From Bifidobacterium breve (lineage in GTDB: Bacteria; Actinomycetota; Thermoleophilia; Solirubrobacterales; Solirubrobacteraceae): a DNA stretch of 64,000 nucleotides. Made by a program: the position numbers and the translations under genes. Below, in pieces: positions 18,334 through 26,139 of the stretch. The stretch spans positions 50,882 to 114,881 of the forward strand of contig CAMCUD010000014.1 of assembly GCA_945878865.1 (NCBI GenBank). Direction: 5' to 3'. Within the stretch, counting starts at the first letter, position 1. Each line of letters starts with the position of its first letter. A model generated the notes under the pieces. That model had not been told where the DNA came from and searched no databases. It saw only the letters and a program-made list of their open reading frames with translations.

Positions 18334-19421
18334 TCTACCGCCAGCTGGGCGACTCCGGCCTGCAGGTCTCCGCGATCTCGCTCGGCACGATGGGCTTCGG
18401 CGGGGTCGGCGGCTTCGACCGGGTCGGCGCCGGCGGCGTCGACGAAGCGCGTGCGCAGATCGACCTCTGCCTCTCGGCGGGCGTGAACCTCATCGACACG
18501 GCCGACGCGTACTCGGGCGGCGTGTGCGAGGAGATCATCGGCGAGGCGATCCGCGGTCGCCGCGACGAGCTGCTCATCGCCACGAAGGTCGGGATGAACT
18601 TCGGCCCGTCGCTGAACGACCGCGGCCTGTCGCGCCACCACATCATCCGCCAGTGCGAGGGCTCGCTGCGGCGGCTCGGGGTGGACCACATCGACCTGTA
18701 CCAGGTGCATTCATGGGACGGGATGACGCCGCTGGAAGAGACGATGGCGGCGCTCGAGACGCTGGTGCGCGACGGCAAGGTGCGCTACCTCGGGTGCTCG
18801 AACTTCTCGGCGTGGCAGGTGATGAAGGCGCTCTGGACCGCCGACGCGCTCGGCGCGACCCCGTTCGTCAGCCAGCAGATCCACTACACGCTGCAGGCGC
18901 GCGAGGCCGAGTACGAGCTGCTGCCGCTGTCGGTGGATCAGGGTCTGGGCGTGCTGTCGTGGAGTCCCTTGGCCGGCGGGCTGCTCACGGGCAAGTACCG
19001 GCGGGGTGTCGTACCCGCCGACGGCCGGCACCTCAGCGACTGGAACGAGCCGCCGGTCTACGACACCGAGCAGCTCTACGACATCGTCGACGAGCTCGTG
19101 GCGATCGGCGAGGAGCTCGACGTCCCGCCCGTGCGCGTCGCGATCGCCTGGCTGCTGGACCGGCCAGCGATGAGCTCGTTGGTGGTCGGCGCGCGGACGG
19201 TGGAGCAGCTCGCCGATTCGCTGGCGGCGGTGGAGGTGACGCTGTCTGACGAGCAGCGGGGGCGGCTGGATGCGGTCTCCAACCCGGCGCTCCCCTATCC
19301 CTACTGGCACCAGCGTCAGACGGTGGCGCCGCGGTTCGGTGGTGCCGACCTGGCGCTGCATGGGCCGGGCGGGGTGGCGTGGGCGCAGGGGGAGGCGATG
19401 TTGGACGCCCGGTCGGGCTAG
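18330..19421 (+). CDS. Aldo/keto reductase (AKR, Kv-beta/YghZ-like)
   Basis: This 363-residue TIM-barrel oxidoreductase reduces or oxidises carbonyls with NADP(H). The catalytic tetrad is visible: Asp and Tyr in IDTADAYSGG, Lys in IATKVG and His in YQVHSWDG. The ATG overlaps the third hyuB stop (ATGA), so it is the last gene of the hyuB triplet operon. Its end overlaps the convergent cupin gene by four bases. It probably acts on a carbonyl produced after ring opening; that role is inferred from context. Confidence 0.9.
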   Translation: MIYRQLGDSGLQVSAISLGTMGFGGVGGFDRVGAGGVDEARAQIDLCLSAGVNLIDTADAYSGGVCEEIIGEAIRGRRDELLIATKVGMNFGPSLNDRGLSRHHIIRQCEGSLRRLGVDHIDLYQVHSWDGMTPLEETMAALETLVRDGKVRYLGCSNFSAWQVMKALWTADALGATPFVSQQIHYTLQAREAEYELLPLSVDQGLGVLSWSPLAGGLLTGKYRRGVVPADGRHLSDWNEPPVYDTEQLYDIVDELVAIGEELDVPPVRVAIAWLLDRPAMSSLVVGARTVEQLADSLAAVEVTLSDEQRGRLDAVSNPALPYPYWHQRQTVAPRFGGADLALHGPGGVAWAQGEAMLDARSG

Positions 19422-19819
19422 GCCCCGCCCTCCTCCGCCCACTGATCCCGCCCGCGCCCGTTGTTCTCCGTCACCGCCGGCCCCTCGCTGCGCGCCGGCG
19501 CATCGAGGACCTCGAACAGGATCTGCCGATGGCGCGTGGCCCCCACGTTGACGAGTTCGTGCACGAGCCGGGAGTCCGTCCCGTCACCGATCGTCGTCGC
19601 CGACACGTAGCCGTCCTGCGCCGACGTCGGCGCCGGCTCCGCCCCCGGCACCCGCACCTCGAGCTCGTTCTCCTCGGTGACGTAGGCGAACGCGAAGTCA
19701 TGGAAGTGCCGGTGGATGCCGCTGCTCTGGCCCGGCTCGAGCACGAGCTCCCACACGCGCAGGCGCTCGTTCTCGAAGAGCAGGGTCGTGCCGATGTCGG
19801 GCGAGGGCTCCTGGTCCAT
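19418..19819 (-). CDS. Small cupin-domain protein
   Basis: This 133-residue protein has a single cupin barrel. HRHFHDFAFAYV supplies the first metal-binding histidine group and the second motif is weak (around RLVHELVNVG). The start MDQEPSPD at 19819 is supported by the family-like start; upstream in-frame codons belong to an Arg-rich shadow. Such proteins can be small dioxygenases, isomerases or sensors. It sits between the convergent aldo/keto reductase and the gamma-glutamyltransferase gene, whose stop lies 23 bases upstream of its ATG, so it is probably co-transcribed with it. Confidence 0.75.
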   Translation of the reverse strand: MDQEPSPDIGTTLLFENERLRVWELVLEPGQSSGIHRHFHDFAFAYVTEENELEVRVPGAEPAPTSAQDGYVSATTIGDGTDSRLVHELVNVGATRHRQILFEVLDAPARSEGPAVTENNGRGRDQWAEEGGA

Positions 19820-19842
19820 GGATGCTCCAGTGTCAGGCGGGC

Positions 19843-21225
19843 TCAGCGGCCCGCGGCGTATCCGTCCTTGCGACTGTCCGATCCGCCGACGAGCGTGTCG
19901 CCGTCGACGAGGATCGCTTGGCCGCCGCCGAAGGGCAGCGGGTCGTCCTCCGCGCACAGCGGTAGGTCGGTCGGCGGCGGGCCGCTCCACGCGCCGCGCT
20001 CTACCAAGACGTGGTCGGCCTCCAGGCGAAAGCGCGGGCGATCGAGCGCGGCCTGCGGATCGAGTCCGTCGTCGACGAGCGCAGAGACGAACTGCACGTG
20101 CGCCTGCGCCTGGATGAACCCGCCCATGATCCCGAACGGGCCGAGGAGCCTCCCGTCGTGTTCGAGCAGGCCGGGGATGATCGTGTGGTACGGCCGCCGC
20201 CCCGGGCGCACGCGCCCCTCGACGCTGAAGCAGGCCCCGCGATTCTGCAGCACGATCCCGGTGTCGCCCGCGACGACGCCCGAGCCGAACGGCTCGTAGA
20301 GGGACTGGATGAACGAGACGGCCATGCCGTCGCCGTCGACGGCGCAGAGGTAGACCGTGCCGCCCGCCGGCTCCACAACGTCGTCGCGCGCGCGGGCGCG
20401 CGCACGCGCGCGAAGACGTCGCGGATCCAGCAGTCCGGACACGTCGGCGCCATCGCGGACCTGGGCGAGACCGTCCTCCAGCGCGAGACGGACGGCGTCA
20501 AGCCGGTCGGCGTCACCCGGGCGCTCAGCAAGCTGCTCCAGGATCCCGAGACCTTCCAGCGCGACCACCCCCTGGGTCGGCGGCGGCAGCTCGAGGACGT
20601 CGACGTCGCGGTAGCGGAGACGCAGTGGCTCGACCCAGGCCGGGGTGAAGGCGGCGAGGTCGTCCTCGGTCAGCGTGCTTGCTGTGGCGATCGCGTGCGC
20701 GACCTCGTCGCGATAGAGCGCATCCGGCCCGCGCTCGGCGATGGCGCGGAGGCTCGCGCCCAGCGCGGGGAGCACGACGACAGCGCCGCGCGCCGGCGGC
20801 GGCGCATAGCCATCCGGCAGCCGCGGCGCGGTCTTCCATCCCCACGCGCAGCGCGGTGCGACCGCGAAGCCGCGCTCGGCGAGGTCGATTGCGGGAGCCA
20901 GGCACGCATCGAGCCCGAGGCGGCCGTACCGGCGCAGCAGCGCGTCCCAGCCGGCGACCGCGCCGGGAACCGTGACCGACGCCGGACCGGCTTCAGGCAC
21001 CGGGAGCTCGGCGGCGCTCGACGCGGCAGGCCCCGCGGCGTCGAGGCCGTCCGCGCGCCCGTCGCGGTGGACGATGGCGAAGGCGTCCCCACCGATGCCG
21101 GTCGACATCGGCTCGCAGACGCAGAGCGCTGCGGCCGCGGCGACCGCGGCGTCGGCGGCGTTCCCACCGCGCCCGAGCATCGCGAGGCCCGCCTGCACCG
21201 CCGGCCCCTGGGAGGCGGCGACCAT
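19843..21225 (-). CDS. ggt: Gamma-glutamyltransferase family protein (Ntn hydrolase)
   Basis: This is a GGT-family protein with the N-terminal block LGRGGNAADAAVAAAAAL, the STGIGGDAFAIV segment and a GGTVYLCAVDGDGMAVSF region whose Thr would be the autoprocessing nucleophile. GGTs hydrolyse or transfer gamma-glutamyl amides. The start is uncertain. ATG 21225 gives 460 residues and leaves both nearby operators upstream; TTG 21306 and GTG 21357 (with GGAG eight bases before) are in frame and would keep a few more family-like residues. No signal peptide is seen. An Arg-Ala repeat encoded by alternating CG lies just before the nucleophile. A link to oxoprolinase-like Hyu enzymes through gamma-glutamyl chemistry is possible. 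Confidence 0.85.
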   Translation of the reverse strand: MVAASQGPAVQAGLAMLGRGGNAADAAVAAAAALCVCEPMSTGIGGDAFAIVHRDGRADGLDAAGPAASSAAELPVPEAGPASVTVPGAVAGWDALLRRYGRLGLDACLAPAIDLAERGFAVAPRCAWGWKTAPRLPDGYAPPPARGAVVVLPALGASLRAIAERGPDALYRDEVAHAIATASTLTEDDLAAFTPAWVEPLRLRYRDVDVLELPPPTQGVVALEGLGILEQLAERPGDADRLDAVRLALEDGLAQVRDGADVSGLLDPRRLRARARARARDDVVEPAGGTVYLCAVDGDGMAVSFIQSLYEPFGSGVVAGDTGIVLQNRGACFSVEGRVRPGRRPYHTIIPGLLEHDGRLLGPFGIMGGFIQAQAHVQFVSALVDDGLDPQAALDRPRFRLEADHVLVERGAWSGPPPTDLPLCAEDDPLPFGGGQAILVDGDTLVGGSDSRKDGYAAGR

Positions 21226-21273
21226 GTGCTCGGCGGCGACGGCTGGAGGTCGGGGCGTGGAGCGTTCCAGGCA

Positions 21274-21283
21274 TTGGATCCTA
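21274..21283. promoter_or_regulatory. Operator copy TTGGATCCTA
   Basis: This site has one change from consensus, in the divergent region between the gamma-glutamyltransferase and EamA transporter genes. Confidence 0.55.
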
Positions 21284-21337
21284 TGAGTCGCCTTCCGATC
21301 CGACAAGGTGAGCTTCCGCCTGAATTCGTGCGGAGGA

Positions 21338-21347
21338 TTGGATACGA
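21338..21347. promoter_or_regulatory. Operator-like site TTGGATACGA
   Basis: This site has two changes from consensus, embedded in ATTGGATACGAT, and overlaps a possible TACGAT -10 for the rightward transporter gene. Confidence 0.4.
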
Positions 21348-21437
21348 TCTGCGCCACTCACCCGGCTCCTCACCGCCCTGACTTCCTCCCCCGTCGCCAC
21401 CCCGCCCCGTGATCGCACGCTCGCGATCGGTGCAGGC

Positions 21438-22331
21438 ATGGCGATCGTCGGTGCGATGTGCGGCGGGATCTCCGCTTCGATCACCCGCGCCCTCTCCGAC
21501 GATGGCGTCCAGGCCGAGCGCGTCAACCAGTTTCGGTTCATCGGGGCGTTCATCGTGCTCGCGCTCTTCCTCGCCGCGACACGGCCCGCGCTCCTGCGCA
21601 TTCCGCGCCGGGCATGGAAGCCGCTGTTCGTCGCCGGCCTGCTCGGCTCGTTCGGCACCGGCCTGGCGTACATCCTCGCGCTGACCCTCCTGCCGATCGC
21701 CACCGCGCAGGCGCTGATCTACACGTCGCCGATCATGCTGCTCGGCGTCTCGTCGATCATCGGCCGGCAGTGGCCGCCGCCGGTCGCCGCGGCAACTGTG
21801 GCGGTCGCGGTCGGCGGCTGCTGGCTCGTCGTCAACGCATCGGCCGGCGGTTCGATCGATCTGCTCGGCGTCGCGATGGCGCTGACCACCGCCGCGTCGT
21901 TCACCGCGTATGTGACGATCATCGGCCGACTCCCGGTCGAGGTCCCGACGGTCAGCATCGTCGTGACGATGTTCGGCGTGGCGACCGCGACGCTCGCCTT
22001 CGTCCCGTATCCGATCTGGACCTTCCCCTTCGCCGAGACGACGGGGGCGCAGTGGCTCGGCCTCATCGGCGTGATGCTCCTCGCCACGCTCTTCCCCTAC
22101 CTGCTGTTCGCCGGCGCCACGCTGCGGGTGCCCGGCCCGGTCGTCGGCGTGTGCGCCACGGTCGAGCCGGTCGTCGCGGTCATCGGCGCCTGGGTCACCC
22201 TCGGGCAGGCGCTCACGCCCACGCAGATCGCGGGCATCGTGCTCGTCCTCTGCGCGGCGACCGCGGCGCAGCTGCCCGGCTTCACCGGCGCGCGGGCCGC
22301 CCCGCCGCGCGAACCCGCGACGGGAGGATGA
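21438..22331 (+). CDS. EamA/DMT-family transporter
   Basis: This 297-residue protein has about ten hydrophobic helices arranged as two EamA repeats, with GVCATVEPVVAVIGAWVTLGQ as the characteristic second-repeat block. Members move amino acids, nucleobases or metabolites, often outward. I chose the ATG at 21438; a longer form starting at a non-ATG codon is possible, because the preceding in-frame residues (RTLAIGAG) also look family-like. It ends four bases before the hyuB at 22336 and so shares its operon. Its promoter carries the island operator. Confidence 0.85.
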   Translation: MAIVGAMCGGISASITRALSDDGVQAERVNQFRFIGAFIVLALFLAATRPALLRIPRRAWKPLFVAGLLGSFGTGLAYILALTLLPIATAQALIYTSPIMLLGVSSIIGRQWPPPVAAATVAVAVGGCWLVVNASAGGSIDLLGVAMALTTAASFTAYVTIIGRLPVEVPTVSIVVTMFGVATATLAFVPYPIWTFPFAETTGAQWLGLIGVMLLATLFPYLLFAGATLRVPGPVVGVCATVEPVVAVIGAWVTLGQALTPTQIAGIVLVLCAATAAQLPGFTGARAAPPREPATGG

Positions 22332-22335
22332 CCCG

Positions 22336-24186
22336 ATGGACACCGTGACGCTCGGCGTGATGGCGAGCCGCCTCGACGGCATCGTGCGCGAGATGACGAA
22401 CACGATGGTCCGCACCGCGCGCTCGACGACGATGGCCTCGCGTGACTTCTCGTGTTCGATCACCGACCACCACCACGACATGGTCTCCTCGCCGGACGGA
22501 GCGCTCGTGCACGTGTACGGGTCGTCGCTGCTGGCCGAGGCGATGGGCCGCATTCACCCCGACTTCGCGCCCGGCGACGCGTACCTGAGCAACGACCCGT
22601 ACGACGGCAACAGCCACGCCGCCGACCACACGATCCTCGTCCCTGTCTTCTTCGAGGGCAAGCACGTGTTCACCGCGCTGGCCAAGGCCCACCAGGCCGA
22701 CTGCGGCAACGCGCTGCCGACCACGTACTCGCCCACCGCGACCAACGTCTACAACGAGGGCGCGCTGATCTTCCCGTGCGTCCGCGTGCAGACCGGCTAC
22801 GAGGACAACCGGGACATCATCCGGATGTGCGAGCGGCGCATCCGCGCGTACGAGATCTGGCGCGGCGACTACCTCGCGACGATCGGCGCGGCGCGCCTGG
22901 CCGAGCGGCGGCTGCACGAGTTCTGCGCGGCCCTCGGCGGGCTCGCGGGCACGCGCGAGTTCGTCGCCGAGTGGCTCGACTACTCCGAGCGGATGACTGA
23001 GCAGGCGATCGCCGAGCTGCCGGCGGCGCGCGTCACGACGTCGACGCAGCTCGACCCGTTCCCCGGCCTGCCCGACGGGCTGCCGCTGCAGGCCGAGATC
23101 GACATCGATCCGGTCGCCGGCCGCGTGGTCGTCGACCTGCGCGACAACCCTCACTGCGTGCCGAACGGGCTGAACCTCACGGAGTCGACGTCGAAGAACG
23201 CGGCGACCGCGGGTGTGCTCGTCGCCCTGAACTCGCGCCGCGACGCCAAGCACGTGCGGGTGCCGAACAACTCGGGCGCGTACCGGCGGATCGAGGTGCT
23301 CGTGCGCGAGAACTGCGTGGTCGGGATCCCGCGGCACCCGGCCAGCGCATCGTGCGCAACGACGACGGTGCAGGACAGGGTCGTCGGAATGACGATGGTC
23401 GGGATGGCCCGGGCGGCCCCGGGGCGCGGCGCGGCCGAGCCGACGTACGGGTCGGCGCCGTTCCAGGGCGTGGTGTCGGGGGTGGACCCGCGCCGCGGTG
23501 GCGAGCCCTATGTGTTCCAGACCTTCCTGGGGACGGCGGGCGGGCCGGCGACGGCGGAGTCGGACGGGTGGTTGACGTACCAGATCACCGGGGCGTCGGG
23601 GATCGGGTACATCGACCAGACGGAGATCATTGAGCAGAAGCATCCGCTGGTCGTGTGGGAGAAGGTCGTCCGCCCCGACAGCGAGGGCGCCGGACGGACA
23701 CGTGGGGCGCCGGGCGGGGTCGCCGTGTTCGGCCCTCGACTGGCGGAGATGACCTGCCACTACTTCCTCGACGGCGTGACCAACCTGCCGGCCGGGGTGC
23801 ATGGCGGCGGCTCGCCGCTGGGGCCGGAGGCGTGGCACGTGGCGGTCGACGGCACGTGGTCGGCGTACGACCACGTGGTCGGCGAGGTCGACCTGGGGGC
23901 GCGTGAGGCGATCGCGTCGCTGTCGGCGGGCGGCGGCGGGTATGGCGATCCGTTCGAGCGGGACCCGGCGGCGGTGCTGGCAGATGTCGTCGACGGGTAC
24001 GTCTCGGCGACGCGGGCGCAGGACGCGTACGGCGTTGTTCTGGACGGCGACCCCTCACGGTGGGAGTCGCTGGTGGTCGACGTCCGCCGCACCGCCGCGC
24101 GTCGCGGCGACGGGACGGCATCTGGCGGTGGGCGTGCGCCGCTCGCCGCATCGCGGTGGTGGGCCCGCGCCGTCGAACCCTCCTGA
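22336..24186 (+). CDS. hyuB: N-methylhydantoinase B-type subunit (HyuB, type B2)
   Basis: This 616-residue B2-type HyuB has MTNTMVRTARSTTMASRDFS near residue 20, LSNDPYDGNSHAAD near 85, AKAHQADCGN near 118 and SLSAGGGGYGDP near 530. GGGAGG lies eight bases before the ATG. It is paired with the EamA transporter rather than with a hyuA. The stop codon lies inside a long hairpin (24181-24219) that probably ends the transcript. Confidence 0.93.
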   Translation: MDTVTLGVMASRLDGIVREMTNTMVRTARSTTMASRDFSCSITDHHHDMVSSPDGALVHVYGSSLLAEAMGRIHPDFAPGDAYLSNDPYDGNSHAADHTILVPVFFEGKHVFTALAKAHQADCGNALPTTYSPTATNVYNEGALIFPCVRVQTGYEDNRDIIRMCERRIRAYEIWRGDYLATIGAARLAERRLHEFCAALGGLAGTREFVAEWLDYSERMTEQAIAELPAARVTTSTQLDPFPGLPDGLPLQAEIDIDPVAGRVVVDLRDNPHCVPNGLNLTESTSKNAATAGVLVALNSRRDAKHVRVPNNSGAYRRIEVLVRENCVVGIPRHPASASCATTTVQDRVVGMTMVGMARAAPGRGAAEPTYGSAPFQGVVSGVDPRRGGEPYVFQTFLGTAGGPATAESDGWLTYQITGASGIGYIDQTEIIEQKHPLVVWEKVVRPDSEGAGRTRGAPGGVAVFGPRLAEMTCHYFLDGVTNLPAGVHGGGSPLGPEAWHVAVDGTWSAYDHVVGEVDLGAREAIASLSAGGGGYGDPFERDPAAVLADVVDGYVSATRAQDAYGVVLDGDPSRWESLVVDVRRTAARRGDGTASGGGRAPLAASRWWARAVEPS

Positions 24187-24219
24187 AGAAATGGTCGCCT
24201 GGCGACCATGTCTTCAGGA
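24181..24219. terminator. Long hairpin over the hyuB stop codon
   Basis: Left arm TCCTGAAGAAATGGTCGCC (24181-24199) pairs with 24201-24219 with one mismatch and a single-base tip. It lies between convergent genes, so it may terminate both. There is no T tract. The inner part resembles the tip of the hairpin at 33698-33747. Confidence 0.65.
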
Positions 24220-24270
24220 GCGTTCCGCGGCACCCGGGGCGACACAGCGCCCCGGGCCCGCATGGCTTCC

Positions 24271-25230
24271 CTAGGAGGAGGAAGTCACCACCGCGCTGGC
24301 CGCATCCAGCCGCGCGATCTCGTCATCGGTCAATGTCAGCCCGACGAACGGCAGCAGCCCCTCCAACTGCTCCACCGTCCGCGCACTCGCGATCGGCGTC
24401 GCCACCGACGGCTGCGCCGCCGTCCACGCCAGCACCACGGGCCCGAGCGTCGTCTCGTGCACTGCCGCGATCTCGTCGAGCACCTCGAGCACCGCCGCGC
24501 CCCCGCGCTTTAGGTAGACCGACGCCTCGCCGGCCCGCGGGCTCGCATCCGAACCCGCTGAACCTGGCCGGTACTTCCCGAGCAGGAACCCCTGCGCCAA
24601 GGTCCAGTACGGCACCGACGGGATGCCCTTCTCCACCAGGAGCGGCTGCAGCTCCGCCTCGAACTCCCGCTCGACCAGGCTGTAGTGCGGCTGGAACACC
24701 TCATACGACGCGAACCCCTCCCGCGCCGAGATCTCCAACGCCGACGCCAGCCGCGGAGCGCTGTGGTTCGACGCCGCCAGGTGCCGCACCTTGCCCGCCC
24801 GAACCAGCGCGTCGAACGCGTCGAGCGTCTCCTCCAACGGCGTCCCCAGATCATCGAAGTGCGCGTAGTACAGATCGATGTAGTCGGTCTGCAGCCGCGC
24901 CAAGGACTCGTCGCACGCGCGCGCGATTGTCGACGCGCGAAGGTCATGCGGCAGCCCCGGCATCTCGCCGCCGACCTTCGTCGCGAGCACGACGTCAGCA
25001 CGGTTCCCCCGCGACACCATCCACCGGCCGATGATCGTCTCCGACATCCCGCCGTCGTTCCCCGGAGCCCAGAACGAGTACTGGTTCGCGGTGTCGAGGA
25101 AGTTGCCACCCGCCGCCACGTACGCGTCCAATACCTCGAACGACTGCGCCTCGTCCGCCGTCCAACCCCAGACGTTCCCGCCGAGACACAGCTCGAAGAC
25201 GTCGAGGCCGGTGCTTCCCAAAGTCACCAT
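24271..25230 (-). CDS. Aldo/keto reductase
   Basis: This 319-residue AKR shows the catalytic tetrad: Asp and Tyr in LDTANQYSFW, Lys in LATKVGG and His in YYAHFDD. The C-terminal region contains PIASARTVEQLEGLLP, typical of cofactor binding. The ATG at 25230 shares one base with the stop of the upstream SDR (TGATG), so the two oxidoreductases are coupled and probably act in sequence. They are transcribed away from the B1-A-B2 hyu operon from a shared operator-bearing region. Confidence 0.9.
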   Translation of the reverse strand: MVTLGSTGLDVFELCLGGNVWGWTADEAQSFEVLDAYVAAGGNFLDTANQYSFWAPGNDGGMSETIIGRWMVSRGNRADVVLATKVGGEMPGLPHDLRASTIARACDESLARLQTDYIDLYYAHFDDLGTPLEETLDAFDALVRAGKVRHLAASNHSAPRLASALEISAREGFASYEVFQPHYSLVEREFEAELQPLLVEKGIPSVPYWTLAQGFLLGKYRPGSAGSDASPRAGEASVYLKRGGAAVLEVLDEIAAVHETTLGPVVLAWTAAQPSVATPIASARTVEQLEGLLPFVGLTLTDDEIARLDAASAVVTSSS

Positions 25231-25925
25231 CAGACCGGCTGCGTGGTCGCGCGGATCAGGATCTGATTGACGTCGGCGTTCGGCGGCATGTCCATGACGA
25301 ACATCACCGCTGCAGCGATGTTCTCGCCCTCCACGATCGAGTCGGGCAGCCCGGGCACCGTCGCGGCCATCGGCGTGTTCACCCACCCCGGCTCGATCAC
25401 GCACACATGCGCGCCGGTGTCGTTGAACTCCAGGCGCAGCGCCTCGCCCATCGCCGTCACCGCCGCCTTCGTGCACGCGTAGAACGAGCCGGGAACCATG
25501 AACCGCGCCGCGCGCGACGACGTCAGGATCAGCTTGCCCTGCGTCTCGATCAGCGCGTCCATCGCCGCGCGCGCGGTGATCGCGGTGCCGTAGACGTTGA
25601 CCAGCGCGTTGGTCTTCCACACCTCGACCGGGTCGGTCTTCCACCCCGGCTCGGTGAAGGCGCCGGCGTTGGCGAAGACGCCGTCGATGCGCCCGAAGGC
25701 CTCCAGCGTCGTGGCGACCATCGCCTGGACGGAGTCCCAGTCGGAGATGTCGCACGTGATGCCGATCGCCTTGTCGGGGCCGCCCAGCGCCGCGGCCTCA
25801 GCGGAGACGAGCTCCGCGCGCCGCGCCGCGAGCGCGACACGGTAGCCGCGCGAGGCCGCCAGCTTCGCGGTCGCCAGCCCCATGCCGGAGCTGGCGCCGG
25901 TGATGAGCAGGACAGGTTCGGTCAT
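25230..25925 (-). CDS. Short-chain dehydrogenase/reductase
   Basis: This 231-residue classical SDR has cofactor motif TGASSGMG (9-16), NAGA near 90, catalytic Ser in LTSSRAA and the YACTK Tyr-Lys pair near 150. It should oxidise or reduce an alcohol/carbonyl with NAD(P). Upstream, a CATATT box merges into an operator copy at 25958-25967. It is coupled to the following AKR gene. Confidence 0.9.
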   Translation of the reverse strand: MTEPVLLITGASSGMGLATAKLAASRGYRVALAARRAELVSAEAAALGGPDKAIGITCDISDWDSVQAMVATTLEAFGRIDGVFANAGAFTEPGWKTDPVEVWKTNALVNVYGTAITARAAMDALIETQGKLILTSSRAARFMVPGSFYACTKAAVTAMGEALRLEFNDTGAHVCVIEPGWVNTPMAATVPGLPDSIVEGENIAAAVMFVMDMPPNADVNQILIRATTQPV

Positions 25926-25957
25926 ATGCGTGGATCCTCAGCGGGCCAGGGACAAGA

Positions 25958-25971
25958 TTGCATCCAATATG
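25958..25971 (-). promoter_or_regulatory. -10-like CATATT overlapping operator TTGCATCCAA (SDR-AKR promoter)
   Basis: On the minus strand CATATT (25971-25966) runs into an operator copy with one change from consensus (25958-25967, inside ATTGCATCCAAT). The SDR start lies 32 bases downstream, the same layout as at 7602-7617. Confidence 0.6.
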
Positions 25972-26083
25972 CCATCGCCACACCCGCCACTGGTCCGACC
26001 AGAAGTCCAAGACCATGCCGGTTGATTTGGTCATCGGGTCCGATGTTGCTGAGGTTCCGGCCCGTTTTCCTCTGTTCCCCAAC

Positions 26084-26113
26084 CTGGATCCAATTCCTGC
26101 TGGCCGGATCCGC
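26084..26113. promoter_or_regulatory. Paired operator upstream of the hyuB-hyuA-hyuB operon
   Basis: CTGGATCCAA (26084-26093, one change) and CCGGATCCGC (26104-26113, palindromic core only) have centres 20 bases apart, about two helical turns. They lie 26-56 bases before the ATG at 26140. Confidence 0.55.
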
Positions 26114-26139
26114 CCTCACCTCGCAACGACCGGAGCCCG

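Noticed and set aside
20430..20440. GGATCC-type words inside genes (for example near 13077, 20433, 32060, 49408, 49712, 52211)
   Set aside because: They lack the TTG/CAA flanks of the operator or lie deep in coding sequence, as expected by chance in GC-rich DNA.
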